Assembly: GCF_011386835.1 (NCBI RefSeq)
Contig: NC_088805.1
Coordinates: 18,224,836 to 18,288,835, forward strand
DNA: 64,000 nt
Direction of reading: 5' to 3'
Source: Chrysemys picta bellii
Taxonomy: Eukaryota > Chordata > Testudines > Emydidae
The notes below the pieces were generated by a model. The model ran no database searches. It was given only the letters and a program-made list of their open reading frames with translations, and was not told where the DNA came from. Positions 36,110-48,014 of this stretch are shown here, piece after piece (the stretch's first letter is position 1; the number at the start of each line of letters is the position of its first letter). The translations under genes and the position numbers were made by a program.

Positions 36110-37675
36110 GAAGAGCTCAACAATGCTAAAGTGAAGCTAATCTGCATACTTGCATTTCTATAGGAAGTTTGGATAATCTTAATAGCCTGATTCTCAATAT
36201 AGACATGGAGTAATTATTGCCAACTCCAGTTTTTTATTCTTGAGGCTCGTTAGTTTGTGTATTTGTTAGTTTGTGTAGTTGTTGCATTAAGACAATAGGT
36301 TGAGCTTCCAATGCTGACTGCCAAAGATTATTAGCAATAGCAAATGTTATTGGCTTTTTGTCAGAAAAGATGTTGATGCACAGACACAGAAGCCCAAACT
36401 TTCATTTTGTTTCCAGCGCTTCACCGTTAGCACGGGGATGAAATGGCAGTGTGGGATGATCCAGTGGGTATTGGAATGCACTGTACATGAGCGTATTGGT
36501 TTAATAATTGTGTTGAGAGAAGTCATGTTTTAAAGGTTAAAAAAGCCAGAGTACTTGTTCTGGATTCCTCTGAGGCAATCTAACCATATTGACTTTTCAT
36601 ATCCTACCCTGCTTTGTGTTCACACCCTGTCTGACATGAAATTATGTAGTCTCTTAATTCGACTGGTTTGTCTTCCCACAAAGCCTAAAACATTTTTTAA
36701 ATGCCCTTGCTGCATATGTTTCTTGCATATCTAGCCATATTTTAAATGTACCTGAGCTTGCCTGTTAAGTCTCCAAGCACCAATTATAACTACATAAATC
36801 CTAAAACAGAAGACAGTGCATATAGCTAGAAAAAAATTCTTATCTTTATATCTTCACTAAGCCCTAGTAAAATCCAGCATGGTTTATTGAAATATTTGTT
36901 TGACTTGCTAAACTTGTATAATTTAGATTTAGACAGTATGTCAAGAGCTACAGCACAGCAGTCTGAGAGCTCGCAGAGTGAGAAACGCTTATTACCAAAT
37001 ATAAACAGAGAATTTCACCTGACAATGTTTTTCAATTACATATTGTATTTCTTAACCTCCTACTAGCCTTTGATTATGGAGCCTCCATGGGCCTCCTGAA
37101 TTTTGTTTGCTGCAGTGGCCAAATCTCAGTAAGGATTAAAATGTTTCTCTATACTGTTCCTAGGAAGCTCAAACTCTGCCTTCTTGTAACATTTCCTGGC
37201 TGGCATGAAACAAGGCTTTGCTCTTTCCCTTTCGCTTCACCTTATCTATGAAAGATTCGCACATACCAATAAAGTAAGACTCAGACAAATGATCTTGATG
37301 CTCAGTTTTCACTTTGGGGATGGGTCTAAGACAGAATGACCATCCCATCTATGCCCTGGATATTTAAAGGTGAATGGAAGACAAAGAGGCTATTTCCTTC
37401 TTCATTCTATATTTAAATAAATTTTATATGCAATAATATATTACAAACTACATTATAAGGATGTGATTAAGGTTGCTAAGTCAAGCTCTCTGAAGTTAAG
37501 AAATGCCAGAATTAAGGTTGCCTGTGTAACCTTAATTTGACCTGTGCATTATGTACAGTCTTTAGTTACATGACCATGTACTACTTTTTTGTCCACAGGA
37601 CGACAAAAATTTACAAGTAGTGCACAGATCAAGTATGCAACATCTGAAATTCATAGTCTTCCTCTTGTCCTACAG
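36110..37675. other. TANGO2 intron, ends at the acceptor of the second coding exon
   Basis: AT-rich; no element or extra exon recognised. Confidence 0.45.
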
Positions 37676-37764
37676 GCTTATCCTAGCAGCTAATAGAGAT
37701 GAATTTTACAACAGACCATCAAAATCAGCAGACTTTTGGGATAGCAGCAATGAGATCCTTAGTG
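37676..37764 (+). CDS. TANGO2: TANGO2 second coding exon (rest of codon 19 to first base of codon 49), NRDE motif
   Basis: The acceptor is tgtcctacag and the donor gtatgt. The 89-nt exon completes Arg19, encodes 29 whole codons beginning [14 protein letters not shown], and leaves one G for codon 49. The Asn-Arg-Asp-Glu tetrapeptide that names the NRDE family is intact at residues 25-28, followed by the conserved FYNRP segment. Residues [15 protein letters not shown] match the vertebrate pattern with ordinary substitutions. No stop or frameshift is present. Confidence 0.95.
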
Positions 37765-38460
37765 GTATGTAACTTTTTAATGGAAGCTTGTCTTGAATCT
37801 CTCTTCCCATGTACTTTTGTTTGCAAATCTACAAAAACGTTGTTAGAAATAAAAGAACATTTAAAGGTGATGAGAACTTGTCCTCACGTGTGATGGTTGA
37901 AAACCAGTTTATGGGCTTGAAAGAGGCATAGGCCTTCGTTGTATTGCTATCTTGTATGTTTTCTTTAATCTGTACTGTAACTTCTTAAAAACTTGAATGC
38001 GTGGTTTGTAAACCTTAACTCTGTAATGAAGTGATTCAGAGCCTAAGTAAACCCATGCAATGGATACTTTGACAACAATTTGTAAATCAGCTGTAACACC
38101 TCATGGTCACATTTTATATAAAGTCCACTGAGTTTTGTTGCATTTAGTTGACTACAAAAAAAACTTACTTGAATGTTCTTCACTCTTCTTCATCATATGT
38201 TCTCCAAAAGCCACAGTTCAAGCAGTGTAGTGAAAATGCATTATACCATCTAACATAACTAGTTATTTAGTACCATGAATAACTCTCTGGAAAATGGAAT
38301 TGCTGAATAATAGTCAATGACTTTAAAATTAATTGTTTAATTGTTTAAGGCTCAAGGAAATGAAATTTTAAAAATGTATGGCTCATTTCTTATCAATTTG
38401 AAATTTTTTGACTAATGACCAAAGTTGTTTTGGTTTATTAGCTTTCTGCCTGGCTGTTGT
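37765..38460. other. TANGO2 intron, first part
   Basis: AT-rich; nothing supportable. Confidence 0.45.
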
Positions 38461-38719
38461 TGTTAGGCCAGGGGTGGGCAAACTATGGCATGCGGGCTAG
38501 ATCCGGCCCCTCAGGGCTTTGATCCGGCCCGCGGGATTGCCCCCCATGGCGCCGCGGGCCCCGCACCGCTTTCAGAAGCGGCTGGCACCACTTCCCTGTG
38601 GCCCCCGGGCACGGGGGCAGAGGGCTCCATGTGTTGCCCTTGCCTCCAGGCACCGCCCCACGCAGCTCCCATTGACCGGGAACGGGGAACCGCGGCCAAT
38701 AGGAGCTTCAGGGAAGGTA

Positions 38720-38900
38720 TATGGAGATAGAGCTGGAAGGGACCCCAAAGGGTCATTGAGTCCAGCCCCCTGCCTTCACTAGCAGGACCAATTTTGCCCC
38801 AGATCCCTAAGTGGCCCCCTCAAGGATTGAACTCTCAATCCTGGGTTTAGCTGGCCAATGCACAAACCACTGAGCTATCCCCCCTCCCCAAGTACCCCCC
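38720..38900 (-). mobile_element. tRNA-derived SINE with CR1-like tail, nested in a hAT-type element
   Basis: Read on the minus strand it begins with a tRNA-like head: GGGATAGCTCAGTGGTTTG (A box), then a B-box-like GAGAGTTCAATCC. It ends with a CR1-like tail (reverse of agctggaagggacc). The host element sequence aggta appears on both sides (38715-38719 and 38901-38905), consistent with a short TSD. The layout matches the tRNA-derived, CR1-tailed SINEs described in turtles. Confidence 0.75.
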
Positions 38901-39122
38901 AGGTACCTGGAGGCGTTGCAAGGGCAGAGCACGCAGAGCCCTCCACCCCCTCCGTCCCCCAGGGGCCGCAGCGCTTCCTGGAGCGGCGCAGCGTGGGGCA
39001 AGGGCAGGCATGCAGGGAGCCTGCTCTGGCCCGGGTGCGCGCCGCTTCATCCCAGAGCCACTTTAGGTAAGTGGTGCCAGGCCGGAGGCCGAACCCCATC
39101 TGCATCTCGCATCCCTCCTGCA

Positions 39123-39296
39123 CCCCAAATTCCCTGCCCTGAGTCCCCTCATACACCCTGCGCCCCAACCCCCTGCCCTGAGCTCCCTGCCATACCCCGC
39201 GCTCCCTGCCACACCCTGCGCCCCAACCCCCTGCCCTGAGCTCCCTGCCATACCCCGCGCTCCCTGCCACACCCTGCACCCCAACCCCCTGCCCTG
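39123..39296. repeat. 58-bp tandem repeat in a C-rich block
   Basis: The unit starting agctccctgccataccccgc at 39181 recurs at 39239 with one or two differences over 58 bp, and diverged versions flank it. All long frames across 38875-39503 on the minus strand come from this repeat. Confidence 0.8.
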
Positions 39297-39516
39297 AGTC
39301 CCCTCCTGCAGTCCGCACCCCTCCTGCACCCCAACCCCCTGCCCTGAGCCTCCCATACACTCTGCACCCTTCCTCTGCCCCAATCCCTTGCCCTGAGCCC
39401 CTTCCTGTACACCGCACTCCCTCCTGCACCCCAACCCCCTGCCCCAGCCCTGCATACAATTTCCCCACCCAGATGTGGCTCCCGGCCCAAAAAGTTTGCC
39501 CACCCCTGTGCTAGGC

Positions 39517-40248
39517 TGTTGTCTAGCTGATGTTTTTTATAGAGAATCTATCTTTAAATACAGTTTCAATTTGACGACCTCTCCATACTCTCCGATATAA
39601 AAATGTGAGGCTCAAGTAGACAGAGCCTTGTTTAAATAGAACATTCTGACTCTGCAAAGAATTTTCATTGATGTTATGTGGTGGTGTTGTCGTTGGCAGA
39701 GAGGTCTGTGAGGATCAATTACTCCCACTGCACTGCAGCTTCCTCGCTTTCTGAAATTCTGGCTGACATTCCAAAATTCCTGCCAGACACTCTGGATGCT
39801 GCCTCCCTTGTTACACGGCGGCCAGGGGGGAGGAACAAAATACTTAGATGTTGAAATCCTAACATTAGCTGAATACTAGCCTGTAGCAAAGTGGAATAGA
39901 TAATAAAATCCATTTTTGATGTCTTACTCTTTTCCTCCACCCCACCCCACCCCACCCCGGGTTTTATTTGAGGCAGTTCAGTGCAAGGGGCTTATCTGTG
40001 CAGGTCTGATTAGTATACTGTTTGAATTAATAATGCACTTCTTTCAAATGAAAGTAGCGAGGCAAAAAAGTAAATATATCCAATTCATTCTTGCCTGTTG
40101 TCACTTAATATTGATGATCATTCTTGACACTTAAAACATTGCTGCTTGTTCTGTACTACTGTACCGTAACTTACAGGCATTGTCCATCATAGCTACAATG
40201 GCTGATATTCATTCTTTATTTTTCTTATGATTTGAGTGGAATGGAGTG
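39517..40248. other. TANGO2 intron segment with a short (ccccac)n tract near 39938
   Basis: Nothing else recognised. Confidence 0.4.
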
Positions 40249-40850
40249 TAGGCTTGCCAACTTTCTAATCGCACAAAACCAAACACCCCTGCCGTGCCCC
40301 CCACTCTCTCCATCTCCCCCTCTCTCCGCTCTTCTCCACCCTCACTCACTTTCACTGGGCTGGGACAGGGGGTTGGGAGGGGGTATGGGCTCTGGGTTGG
40401 GGGTGCAGGCTCTGGGGTGGGGCTGGGGATGAGGGGTTTGGGGTACAGGATGGGGCTCGGGGTTGGGCCAGGAGGTTAGGGTGCAGGGGAGGAGGTGCGG
40501 GGTCCTGCAGGCGTTTACCGCTGCTCTGAGGAAGTGGCTGCCAGGTACCTGTGCCCACTAGGCACATGGGCAGCCAGGTGCCTTTGTGTCCACAGGCGCC
40601 GCCACCAACAGCTCCCATTGGTCAGAGTTCCCAGCCAGTGGGAGCTGTAGAGCCGGTACTCGGGCTGGGGGCAGCACATGGAGTTTCCCAGTCCCTGGCT
40701 GCCCCAGCGCCTAAGGGCTGTAGGGACCTGGTGGCCACTTCTGGGAGCAGCAGAGAGCCAGGGCAGGTAGGGAGCCTGCTTTAGCCCCGGGCCCCTGCTG
40801 TGCCACCGACCAGACTTTTAACGGTCGAAAACCGATGCCTGGCAACCCTA
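40249..40850. mobile_element. Non-autonomous element with gttgcca-type inverted ends
   Basis: Starts taggcttgccaac, followed by tctaatcgcacaaaaccaaa, and ends atgcctggcaaccctag-like, so the ends are imperfect inverted repeats. Interior is G-rich then GC-rich like the 32826 element. No convincing TSD was seen. Recognised as a common turtle repeat by pattern. Confidence 0.65.
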
Positions 40851-41189
40851 GTGAAGAGTGGGAGGAATGCCTTGTGTGCAGATCCGACATCAAGAAAACT
40901 ATTACATGCCAAGGGTATAGCCCACAGGTGGGCCACAGCCCACCCAGTTAGCACCCAGGCCCACGCAAATCTGAGCTGGGGTGTAGCAGTCCAGTGTGTC
41001 ACTCCAGCACCTGAAATTTAGGGCAGAGCTTTGCTACAATGCTTCAGAAAGCTATGCTCTAGCGGCTCTGCCTTGTCATTTTCTGAGTCACCCCATGTGC
41101 ATGCCCATCTGGGCAGAAAAATTACTTTCTGATGGGGAAGGAAAGGGAAGCCACAAGAATGGTCTTGTGACTCTCCCCAGCAGTATGTT
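40851..41189. other. TANGO2 intron, no element recognised
   Basis: Mixed composition; nothing supportable. Confidence 0.35.
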
Positions 41190-41620
41190 TCTGGTGCCCA
41201 GGGCAGCCAACAGAGAGGTCAATCACTGTGGGGCAGGAGGTGGGCCTGGGGAAGACCCAGCTGGTGGCTGCTACCCTGCACCCGAGCTGCTCCCCCATCC
41301 ACCTGACCCCAAGCATCCAGACCCCCCTCATAACCAGCCCCTCCCACTGAGCCTCATCCCCCCCCCCCACACTCAGAACCCCCTTCCCCTTACTGAGCCC
41401 CAATGCCCCTGCACCTGGACCACCCCGACGGCTCCCCACCCCACCGAGCCCCAACCAGCTGCACCTGGATCCCCATCCCATTGAGCTCCACTCCCCCAGC
41501 ATTTGAACCTCCCCATTGAGCCCACACACACACGCTGAGCCCCAACCACCTTCACCTGGACCCTCCCTGCAGGCATTACCATTGCATCCAGAACCCCCCA
41601 ACAAGCCCCTATGCTTCCAA
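41190..41620. repeat. C-rich degenerate tandem repeat
   Basis: Phrases of the type gagccccaa, then gcacctggacc(c) recur with drifting spacing (41390-41575). The proline-rich frames here are artefacts of the repeat. Confidence 0.55.
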
Positions 41621-41996
41621 CAGCAGCTAATCCTTCCCTGAGATTTGTATTTGAATTAACAAATATTCTAGCTCTACATAACCCAGTTATATTCCTTTTA
41701 ACACAGTCGTAATTTTTTAAATCTTGGTTTAGGTTAATTTACTGACTTTTTTCCCTATCATCACTGTGATTTTATTAAATGGTGAATATTGCACAATTGC
41801 AAAATGCTGATTTAGTTTTAACTCATTTCATTTTTACTTTCCAAACAAACAAAAAAGCTTGGGACTCTAGGCATCTATCCAGCACTAGCTAAACTCAATT
41901 TTTATTAAGGAACTGTGATTTAAGGCTTTTGAAATGAGATGAAGCAGCAAAGTAGTGAATCTGTCTTATTTCTGCTTATGCCTCTATTTGCTGTAG
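41621..41996. other. TANGO2 intron up to the third coding exon
   Basis: AT-rich; includes the acceptor at 41995-41996. Confidence 0.5.
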
Positions 41997-42116
41997 GTTT
42001 GGATATGGAGGAAGGAAGAGAAGGCGGGACGTGGCTTGGAATCAGTAAGAAAGGCAAGATGGCTGCCTTGACAAACTACTTGCAGCCGAAGATTGATACA
42101 AATGCAAAGGGAAGAG
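41997..42116 (+). CDS. TANGO2: TANGO2 third coding exon (codons 49-89, both ends split)
   Basis: The acceptor is ttgctgtag and the donor gtatgg. The 120-nt exon supplies the last two bases of Gly49, 39 codons and one base of Gly89. Landmarks are LDMEEG at 50-55, GGTWLGIS at 58-65 and ALTNYLQP at 72-79, all core segments of the NRDE fold. Entry and exit phases agree with the neighbouring exons, which supports both splice sites. Confidence 0.95.
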
Positions 42117-42878
42117 GTATGGCGTCACAATGAGGAAATGAAAATATGAGTGACTATATAATGGAATGTTTGTTACAACCTTAACTAAGTACTGTTTTAA
42201 CCCCCTTTTCTCATCCAATGAAGTGGTAATAATAGCTATTAACAAGGCTTGTAGAAACCTTTTTTTGTACACCCTGTCCTCCTCCTCTGAAGAATATGTA
42301 ACAAGCCCTTACTTGAAACTTCTTGTGGTTGAGCTCTGTGTTTTAGATTGATGCATTCCTAGGACACTTTTGTGAGCAGAACATAATAGGAAATGAAAAA
42401 ATGTGCATTTTTGTCTTTTAGGAGACTTTTTCTCATTATATTTTTATAGTAAAAGAAAAAAATCTGCTTGTAAACTCAGGGTCATGAGGTCCTTCCGTGG
42501 AAAAATATGACATTAAATAGATCAAATAAATGAGCCACATTAGTTGTATACCAAGCCAGGGCTACAAGGAACATGTAGAGGAAATGAAATAAAAGACTGA
42601 GGAGAGTGGTAATATGTGAGAACATCTAATACCGAAGGCTCCTCAAACATAAATCCGTTGCAGGTTTTTCCTCAGAGTAAAAATACGTGTCATAATTTCT
42701 ATATTGGTTTAATGTGAGCACGATAGAAAACCCTAATTTCCATATTTTGCCCCTCATCAATAACAGGAATCCTAAGCCTTGTGTTCTGCTTGTTTGACTG
42801 AATTTGCCAGATTAGCTATCCTCACTTTCCATATGCAACTCATTCTAACTAACTCTAAATCCTTCCTCTTCTTCTTAG
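42117..42878. other. Short TANGO2 intron (762 bp), no mobile element seen
   Basis: Bounded by gtatgg and cttcttag. It is the only intron in the window in which I recognise no insertion. Confidence 0.75.
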
Positions 42879-42993
42879 GTGCACTTGTAAGAAACTTCTT
42901 GACTACGGATTTGGACAGCTTCTCTTACTTGAAGAAAGTTTCATCGGAAGGACACCTTTACAATGGATTTAATTTAATAGCAGCCGACTTGAG
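42879..42993 (+). CDS. TANGO2: TANGO2 fourth coding exon (codons 89-127, last codon split); last exon in window
   Basis: The acceptor cttcttag follows a strong pyrimidine tract and the donor is gtaagt. The 115-nt exon gives the last two bases of Gly89, 37 codons and AG of codon 127 (Arg or Ser; Ser in human). Landmarks are FLTTDLDS at 95-102, YLKKVS at 105-110 and [14 protein letters not shown] at 113-126. The same phase at this junction in the human gene leads into the exon starting TAKGD, which must lie beyond 64000 or be unrecognised. Confidence 0.95.
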
Positions 42994-43798
42994 GTAAGTC
43001 TATAAAACTTTACAGATCAAAAGGTGAAGAGGGAGAAACAAGAAAGCAATGAAGTGCATAGAATTATTAGCACTAAATTATCACAGTATAGTGGCTTGTC
43101 ACAGGCAAAAGCTATAGCTCTTGTGCTTTTACTAACAGGCATGGGTATTCAAAGTTCTGAATGTTACTCCATTTCATATACTTTCTACAGTTCTCTTTTT
43201 ATTTTTGTTTCTTCCAGAAACCAGAGGGCTGTCTTATTATCTAGTAATTTCTTGTAGTGCGTCTCTCAGCATCTCTTTCTTACAGAATAGAGATGTTTCA
43301 ATGGAAAGATTTCCTAAGTTCTTCCACCCTTAATTTGTGATACATTTTTTGACTACCAGACTTCTGGACAACTACAAAAATTCTGATTCAGGATTTGGTT
43401 TGCCAATTTAATGTGAACAAATACTGTCGGTCTCCTGACTTAACAAAGCTAATAAAGACACAGGAATAAAAACCCAGTCAAATACAAAGCGTTGTCCTAA
43501 CAGTACAGACACCATTATTGTAAACAATACACTGACAGCTACCGGAGCGTAACATCAAGATTTGATTAGTGAGCTGCAGTAATTTAGCTGAGAGATCAGG
43601 ATTAAGATTTTTAGCACTGAAACCAAATAAGAACCCAGAAGGAAATCAATGTGACGGGGCAATGGAGTGATGGGGAACAGTGTTCAGAACCTGGAAACTT
43701 GATCAACGCAGCAAAATATATTTGATGGAGTCTGGCAGTATCAATTAAATGAGATGAGTAGTGAAAAACACAAACTGCAAAAGCCAATGGTTAGACAC
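42994..43798. other. Start of the long TANGO2 intron, no element recognised
   Basis: Ordinary sequence after donor gtaagt. Confidence 0.45.
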
Positions 43799-43801
43799 TA
43801 A

Positions 43802-44087
43802 GGTCTTGTCTACATTGCCCCGCAGTTCAGACTACGGTGGTGTGACTAGCAGTGCACACCAAAGTGGTATGCTACAACTCCCCCATGTGGATGCTGCAGG
43901 CATGAACTAAAAGGTTGCTAATTTGCATTAATGTAGTCCTGTTTGAAAAGGACTCTATTAATGCAAACTAGGAACCTTTTATTTCACATCTGCAGCATCC
44001 ACACAGGGGAGTTACAGCACACCACTTTGGTGCACAATGCTAGTCACACCCCTGTAGTCTGAACTGTGGAGCAGTATACACAAGCCC
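43802..44087. mobile_element. Hairpin MITE, about 140-bp arms, 3-bp TSD-like flanks
   Basis: The left half (43802-43940) is an imperfect reverse complement of the right half (43950-44087). Ends are ggtcttgtctacattgc and the inverted gtatacacaagccc. Flanks are taa (43799-43801) and tga (44088-44090), two of three identical. The gtctaca end and 3-bp flank place it with the elements at 10283, 21352, 55147 and 63229. Confidence 0.8.
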
Positions 44088-44090
44088 TGA

Positions 44091-47000
44091 GTATCTGAAG
44101 ATGTGACTGATGAAAGGCTGTAGAAGTGTTAGCCATTTAAAGGAAGTGCTTTTGGGAATTAAGGGCTAGATAATGGGAAATAAGATTTTAGAACTGTTGG
44201 AGATATTGAATAAAGTTCAAGAGTGAGATGAAAGGATGAAGATAAATGGGGGTGGGGGATGTAACTGGAATTACTTTACAACTGAAAGAAATAGTTGAAA
44301 GCTGTTCACATTGGTCACCAGATCAGGTGAACAGGGAGAATTCGAATAAGTGGGGAATGAGGATGGTAATGAGGACTTGAATATCATTTGAATAGTCAGC
44401 TACCTGAAGACGTGCATCAGAGGAATCAAACAAGAATTGTCAGTGATCAGAGGAGAATCCAAACTGAGACACAATTCATATGTCATCTCAGATGGTTGTT
44501 TAGCACTCACAAGAATATGAATTATTTCATAGCTATTATCGGTGTATATTGCTCAGAGAAAGTGGAGTTAATACCCAGACGGAGAACAAGTGTGACTGAG
44601 ATTTCAGCAGTTCTTAATAGAATTAACAGTAAATCTAGACGATGACAAAGTAGACACAATGGGGAAACAATAGAATTAATACTTTATTGGGAGACCATTA
44701 AAATTCTCTGTGTTGGCATTTGGTTGTGGTTTTGCTTTTTGTTTTTTTTAATGCAATTAAACAGTCTTTCTCCTTATAGATATCTAGTAAGAAAAGTTGG
44801 ATCAATTCTGCCCTTTGAGGATAATAAATAATAGTAAAATAGAAACATTTTGTACTGGTGATCAGTACTTTTCTTGTTGAGTGTCATAGAGCATATGTGT
44901 TGGTATTGGACCACACTGAAAGTTGAGGATAAAAAGAAGTACCAAATAACTTCCCGTCCACTGAATAAGCCAAGGGTCATACATGAGAATGTAATTAAAG
45001 ACTGAATCATAATGTGTACCCACAAGGAGGCTGAATTAAGGTTGTACAAGAATTTTCTAAGGTCAGTGCTTGTCTTTGCAACCTTAATGTTTTATTACCA
45101 TAGTGGTTTTGGGTGTAATTTCGTGTGTGTGTTTAAACCAAAATTTGAAAACAAAAATTACATCTAGTTGGAACCACATTGATCCCCAGCTTGGGTTATC
45201 TGGGTTTGGACCTTCAGATCCACAGCACAGACTTCTGCTACTTGAGCTAACAGAGTGGCATTGGTAGTCTGTTTATCCTCTGTGTGGACTGGTCACTTCG
45301 GGGGAAGGATGTTCTATCTTTGCCAGTGAGTTTCATGGCTATTTGAGGATGCAGAAAAATGTAGAGACTAAACTCCTGGGTTTAATTCCAGGTTCTCTGG
45401 GTAGTGTTCTATAGTGGTTATAGATCCTTATGGACCTGCATCCCCGCCCTATCTGCCCCACCCTGGCTTCTTGCCCCCAATTTCTCAAACCTCCTCTGCA
45501 TTCTAGTGTGACTGCTTCCTCCTCCTCCATAGTGCCTAGATGCCAGCTGGGGGAACATTGAGAGCACAAGAGAGACTTGCTTCTCAATTCTGGTCCCCAG
45601 CACTGCCGTAGTTAATAGCAGGAGGAGTAATTGCAGGAGAAGCCTGCTCAGCCCCAGGATGCAGCGTGCTCATTTACTCCAGGGGATGGTACACGCACAG
45701 TTCAATGGAGCTGTGAAGAGATGGAACATGTCCAGTGCAGATAAATTCTCTAAAGATTCTATCTGCCAGAAGCTGCTTACCCTCTACTGAATATGTGCAA
45801 ACTGAGATTTTTTTCAAATTCTTATGACTTGGCCAAATTTGGGTGGATTCTCATGGACTGCAGAAAGCACATTCCTGACACGAGGATGACCCCTTACCCA
45901 CAAGTCCCTGTTCCAAATATTGAATCTTTAGAACTTAATGGAAATGATGGTGAGAATTATTTTTAACCTGGGCAAAACATATTTTTCCTGATCTCTTTCT
46001 GAGAAATGGATGAACCGTTATCACTGAAATTTCTCAAACCAGCCTGAGGCAGATACCTGGCATGGAACATTTCAGCCTAAATGGTCAGTTTGGCCAAGTT
46101 TTAAGCAACTGAAAACAGGGTCTTATAAGTATTGATCAAGCTTAACCATAAGTGGTGCTATATGTTACATACAGACAACCTTAACTGATATGTAATGGGT
46201 ACATGTACTTAATATGCCTATCACAAGAGAGAGGATATAAAAGGTTAAGGTATCTAATAGTACATATCCTCTACTCCATTCAAGTGTGCTCCTTGCTTCT
46301 AGAATCATTAGACATCACAGACAATGCACCACAACTGTAATTTTTCCCCAGTAGGGAAGGCTAGCCCTCCAGCATTGTATTTCCCAAACTTCCTACCACC
46401 TACAGACCAGAATCCTCCTCCCCCAACTTCCTTTCTGCACAAGTTTGGAAAATCACTCTTATTTGGAGAAGAGGGTGCTGGAATTAAGTTCATTATACCT
46501 TTCTAGAAGCCTGTCAACAAATGTGACACTGTTACAATTATTGTTCCCTCTACTTCACTGACCTCCATTGGTCATAATCCCGTCACCATCACTCACTCCC
46601 CTCCCCCCCCATGACATTTTTAAATAAAGGATTAGGAATAAAACACTTTCAAGGTCTTTAGGTGCACAAAACCATAGCTTCCTTGCCAGTTTAGGATATT
46701 TATTTTCATTTTAGAAACTGCTGTGATAAGGTGGGGAGGGAAAATGGAACTTTTTTTAGCCAATTAAAGTTTAAAAGGAGAAATGTTTTATCAAGGCAGA
46801 CTCACTCCAGCTGTGAAGATACCAGTAGTCTTTCAGTGCTTGCTGCTCCTGTTTAGGGATAAATGACCTGGTTCTAAGAACTGCAACAGTAGAAAGAGAA
46901 AGTGAGCACTTCAGAGATGTGTGAAAACCAAACCAATCCCCCACATCGCTGCTCCAGGGAATAGATGAAGGACCAAATAGCCCCTACACTCAGCTGGAGT

Positions 47001-47790
47001 GAGAGGAGATGGTGTTTTAAAGGTCTGCTGGTATCTTCAGCTGAACTCTCACAAACATCGTCAAGCAGTAATTTGAATGGTCTAATTAATAAAAAGAAAA
47101 CCAAAAGCTGGAAGACTCAGTATCTTTATCAGGGAGTCAGTTTTTGACAAGTTTGATGCCCCCTACTCAAACCATTATTTGGACTCCGCTTTGTTGATTG
47201 GTTATAAAGAGGGATTTTGTTAACCTGCAAATCAGGGAAACTAAATCCACAGCAAAAGTAGATTGCTGTTTACTAAAGCTGAAACTAGTGAACTGATTTG
47301 TTGTGGCTGAGATAATGCATATATTGTTCTCTGAACACACGCACACTAACTGGCCCAACACAGAAACCAAGTTGGACACTTAGTGTGTGCTCCTTCTTCC
47401 ACCATTGGTGTGCTCTACTCTGCAAAGTTCATTATTCCACACTGGGGCTTCCCCACCCTTTAGTTTTAATTGCTTTGTTTAGCTGTACTGTATTTAGAGT
47501 TGCTGACCTCTTTCTTCCTCCACCCTGCCTCACGCCCGGCTCACTGCCATCTGGCTAGCTTTCAACTAGAATAGCTGGCTTTATTAAATCTGTTGCTAGT
47601 TTACCCCAAGAATACTGATAGGTTATGAAAGACTCTCAAATTACAGACTGTAGTGACAGCCTCCTGAATTGTACTTCCAGACAGAGCTGAGTGAATAATA
47701 GACTTTTCATATTTCAAGGGGGCATTGAAGGTGACATGACCAGTTAACACCTTTCCAATCATTCAGGGGAAAGGGGGAAGAAAGGTGGTG
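44091..47790. other. Long intron, no gene; weak tRNA-like segment at about 45180-45260
   Basis: Only short frames. Reverse pattern at 45180-45260 (ggtttggacc, cttctgctacttgagctaac) might be an old SINE. I see no TANGO2 exon. Confidence 0.4.
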
Positions 47791-47804
47791 GTGGGGTTAG
47801 TGGA

Positions 47805-48006
47805 TTATAGATTGTTGTAATAAACCGTAAATCCAGTGTCTGTATTCAGTCCTTGATTTTTAGTGTCTAGCAAAGTTATGAATTTAACCTGCCAGGCTTG
47901 TTTTTTGAAGGTGTTGTGCAGGTTTCCTTTAAGGATGAGGACTGAGAGGTCAGATATAGAGTGATCACTTTGATATTTTTTTTCCAATGTGAGTTCATTT
48001 GAGAGC
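47805..48006 (-). pseudogene. Family B PLE GIY-YIG nuclease, C-terminal part
   Basis: Decodes as QMNSHWKK, HSISDLSVLILKGN, FITLLDTKNQGLNTDTGF. The H-S-I-S-D-L pattern and the LLDT...GLN...GF ending are the family's conserved C-terminus. The N-terminal part lies at 49270-49330, beyond the 1250-bp insertion. Confidence 0.7.
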
Positions 48007-48014
48007 ACAGTGAT

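Larger units (their letters stand above)
38469..39508. mobile_element. hAT-type non-autonomous element with nested SINE, 8-bp TSD
   Basis: Starts caggggtgggcaaactatgg and ends aaaagtttgcccacccctg, flanked by tgttaggc (38461-38468) and tgctaggc (39509-39516), seven of eight identical. Same family as 32826-33585 but in the opposite orientation. It contains a SINE at about 38720-38900 and a C-rich tandem region at 39120-39440. Confidence 0.9.
23273..42993 (+). other. TANGO2: TANGO2 gene, 5' part (four exons; continues past the window)
   Basis: The four exons join in phase at canonical GT/AG sites into 126 codons plus two bases. The translation is recognisable as the N-terminal half of vertebrate TANGO2, which is about 276 residues in human. 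TANGO2 is a conserved NRDE-family protein reported in the cytosol, mitochondria and ER/Golgi. It is linked to haem and lipid (acyl-CoA) handling, and its loss in people causes metabolic crises. Introns between the coding exons are 14283, 4232 and 762 bp, and the next exceeds 21 kb. I searched the rest of the window by eye for the following exon (human protein begins TAKGDVICYYGN there) and did not see it. The promoter and first non-coding exon(s) were not located either. Confidence 0.93.

Noticed and set aside
39123..39440. CRISPR-like array
   Set aside because: Spacing is that of a simple tandem repeat without distinct spacers; the genome is vertebrate.
38875..39503. 197-codon Gly-rich minus-strand frame
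   Set aside because: Translation of a 58-bp tandem repeat; no stop because of the unit composition.
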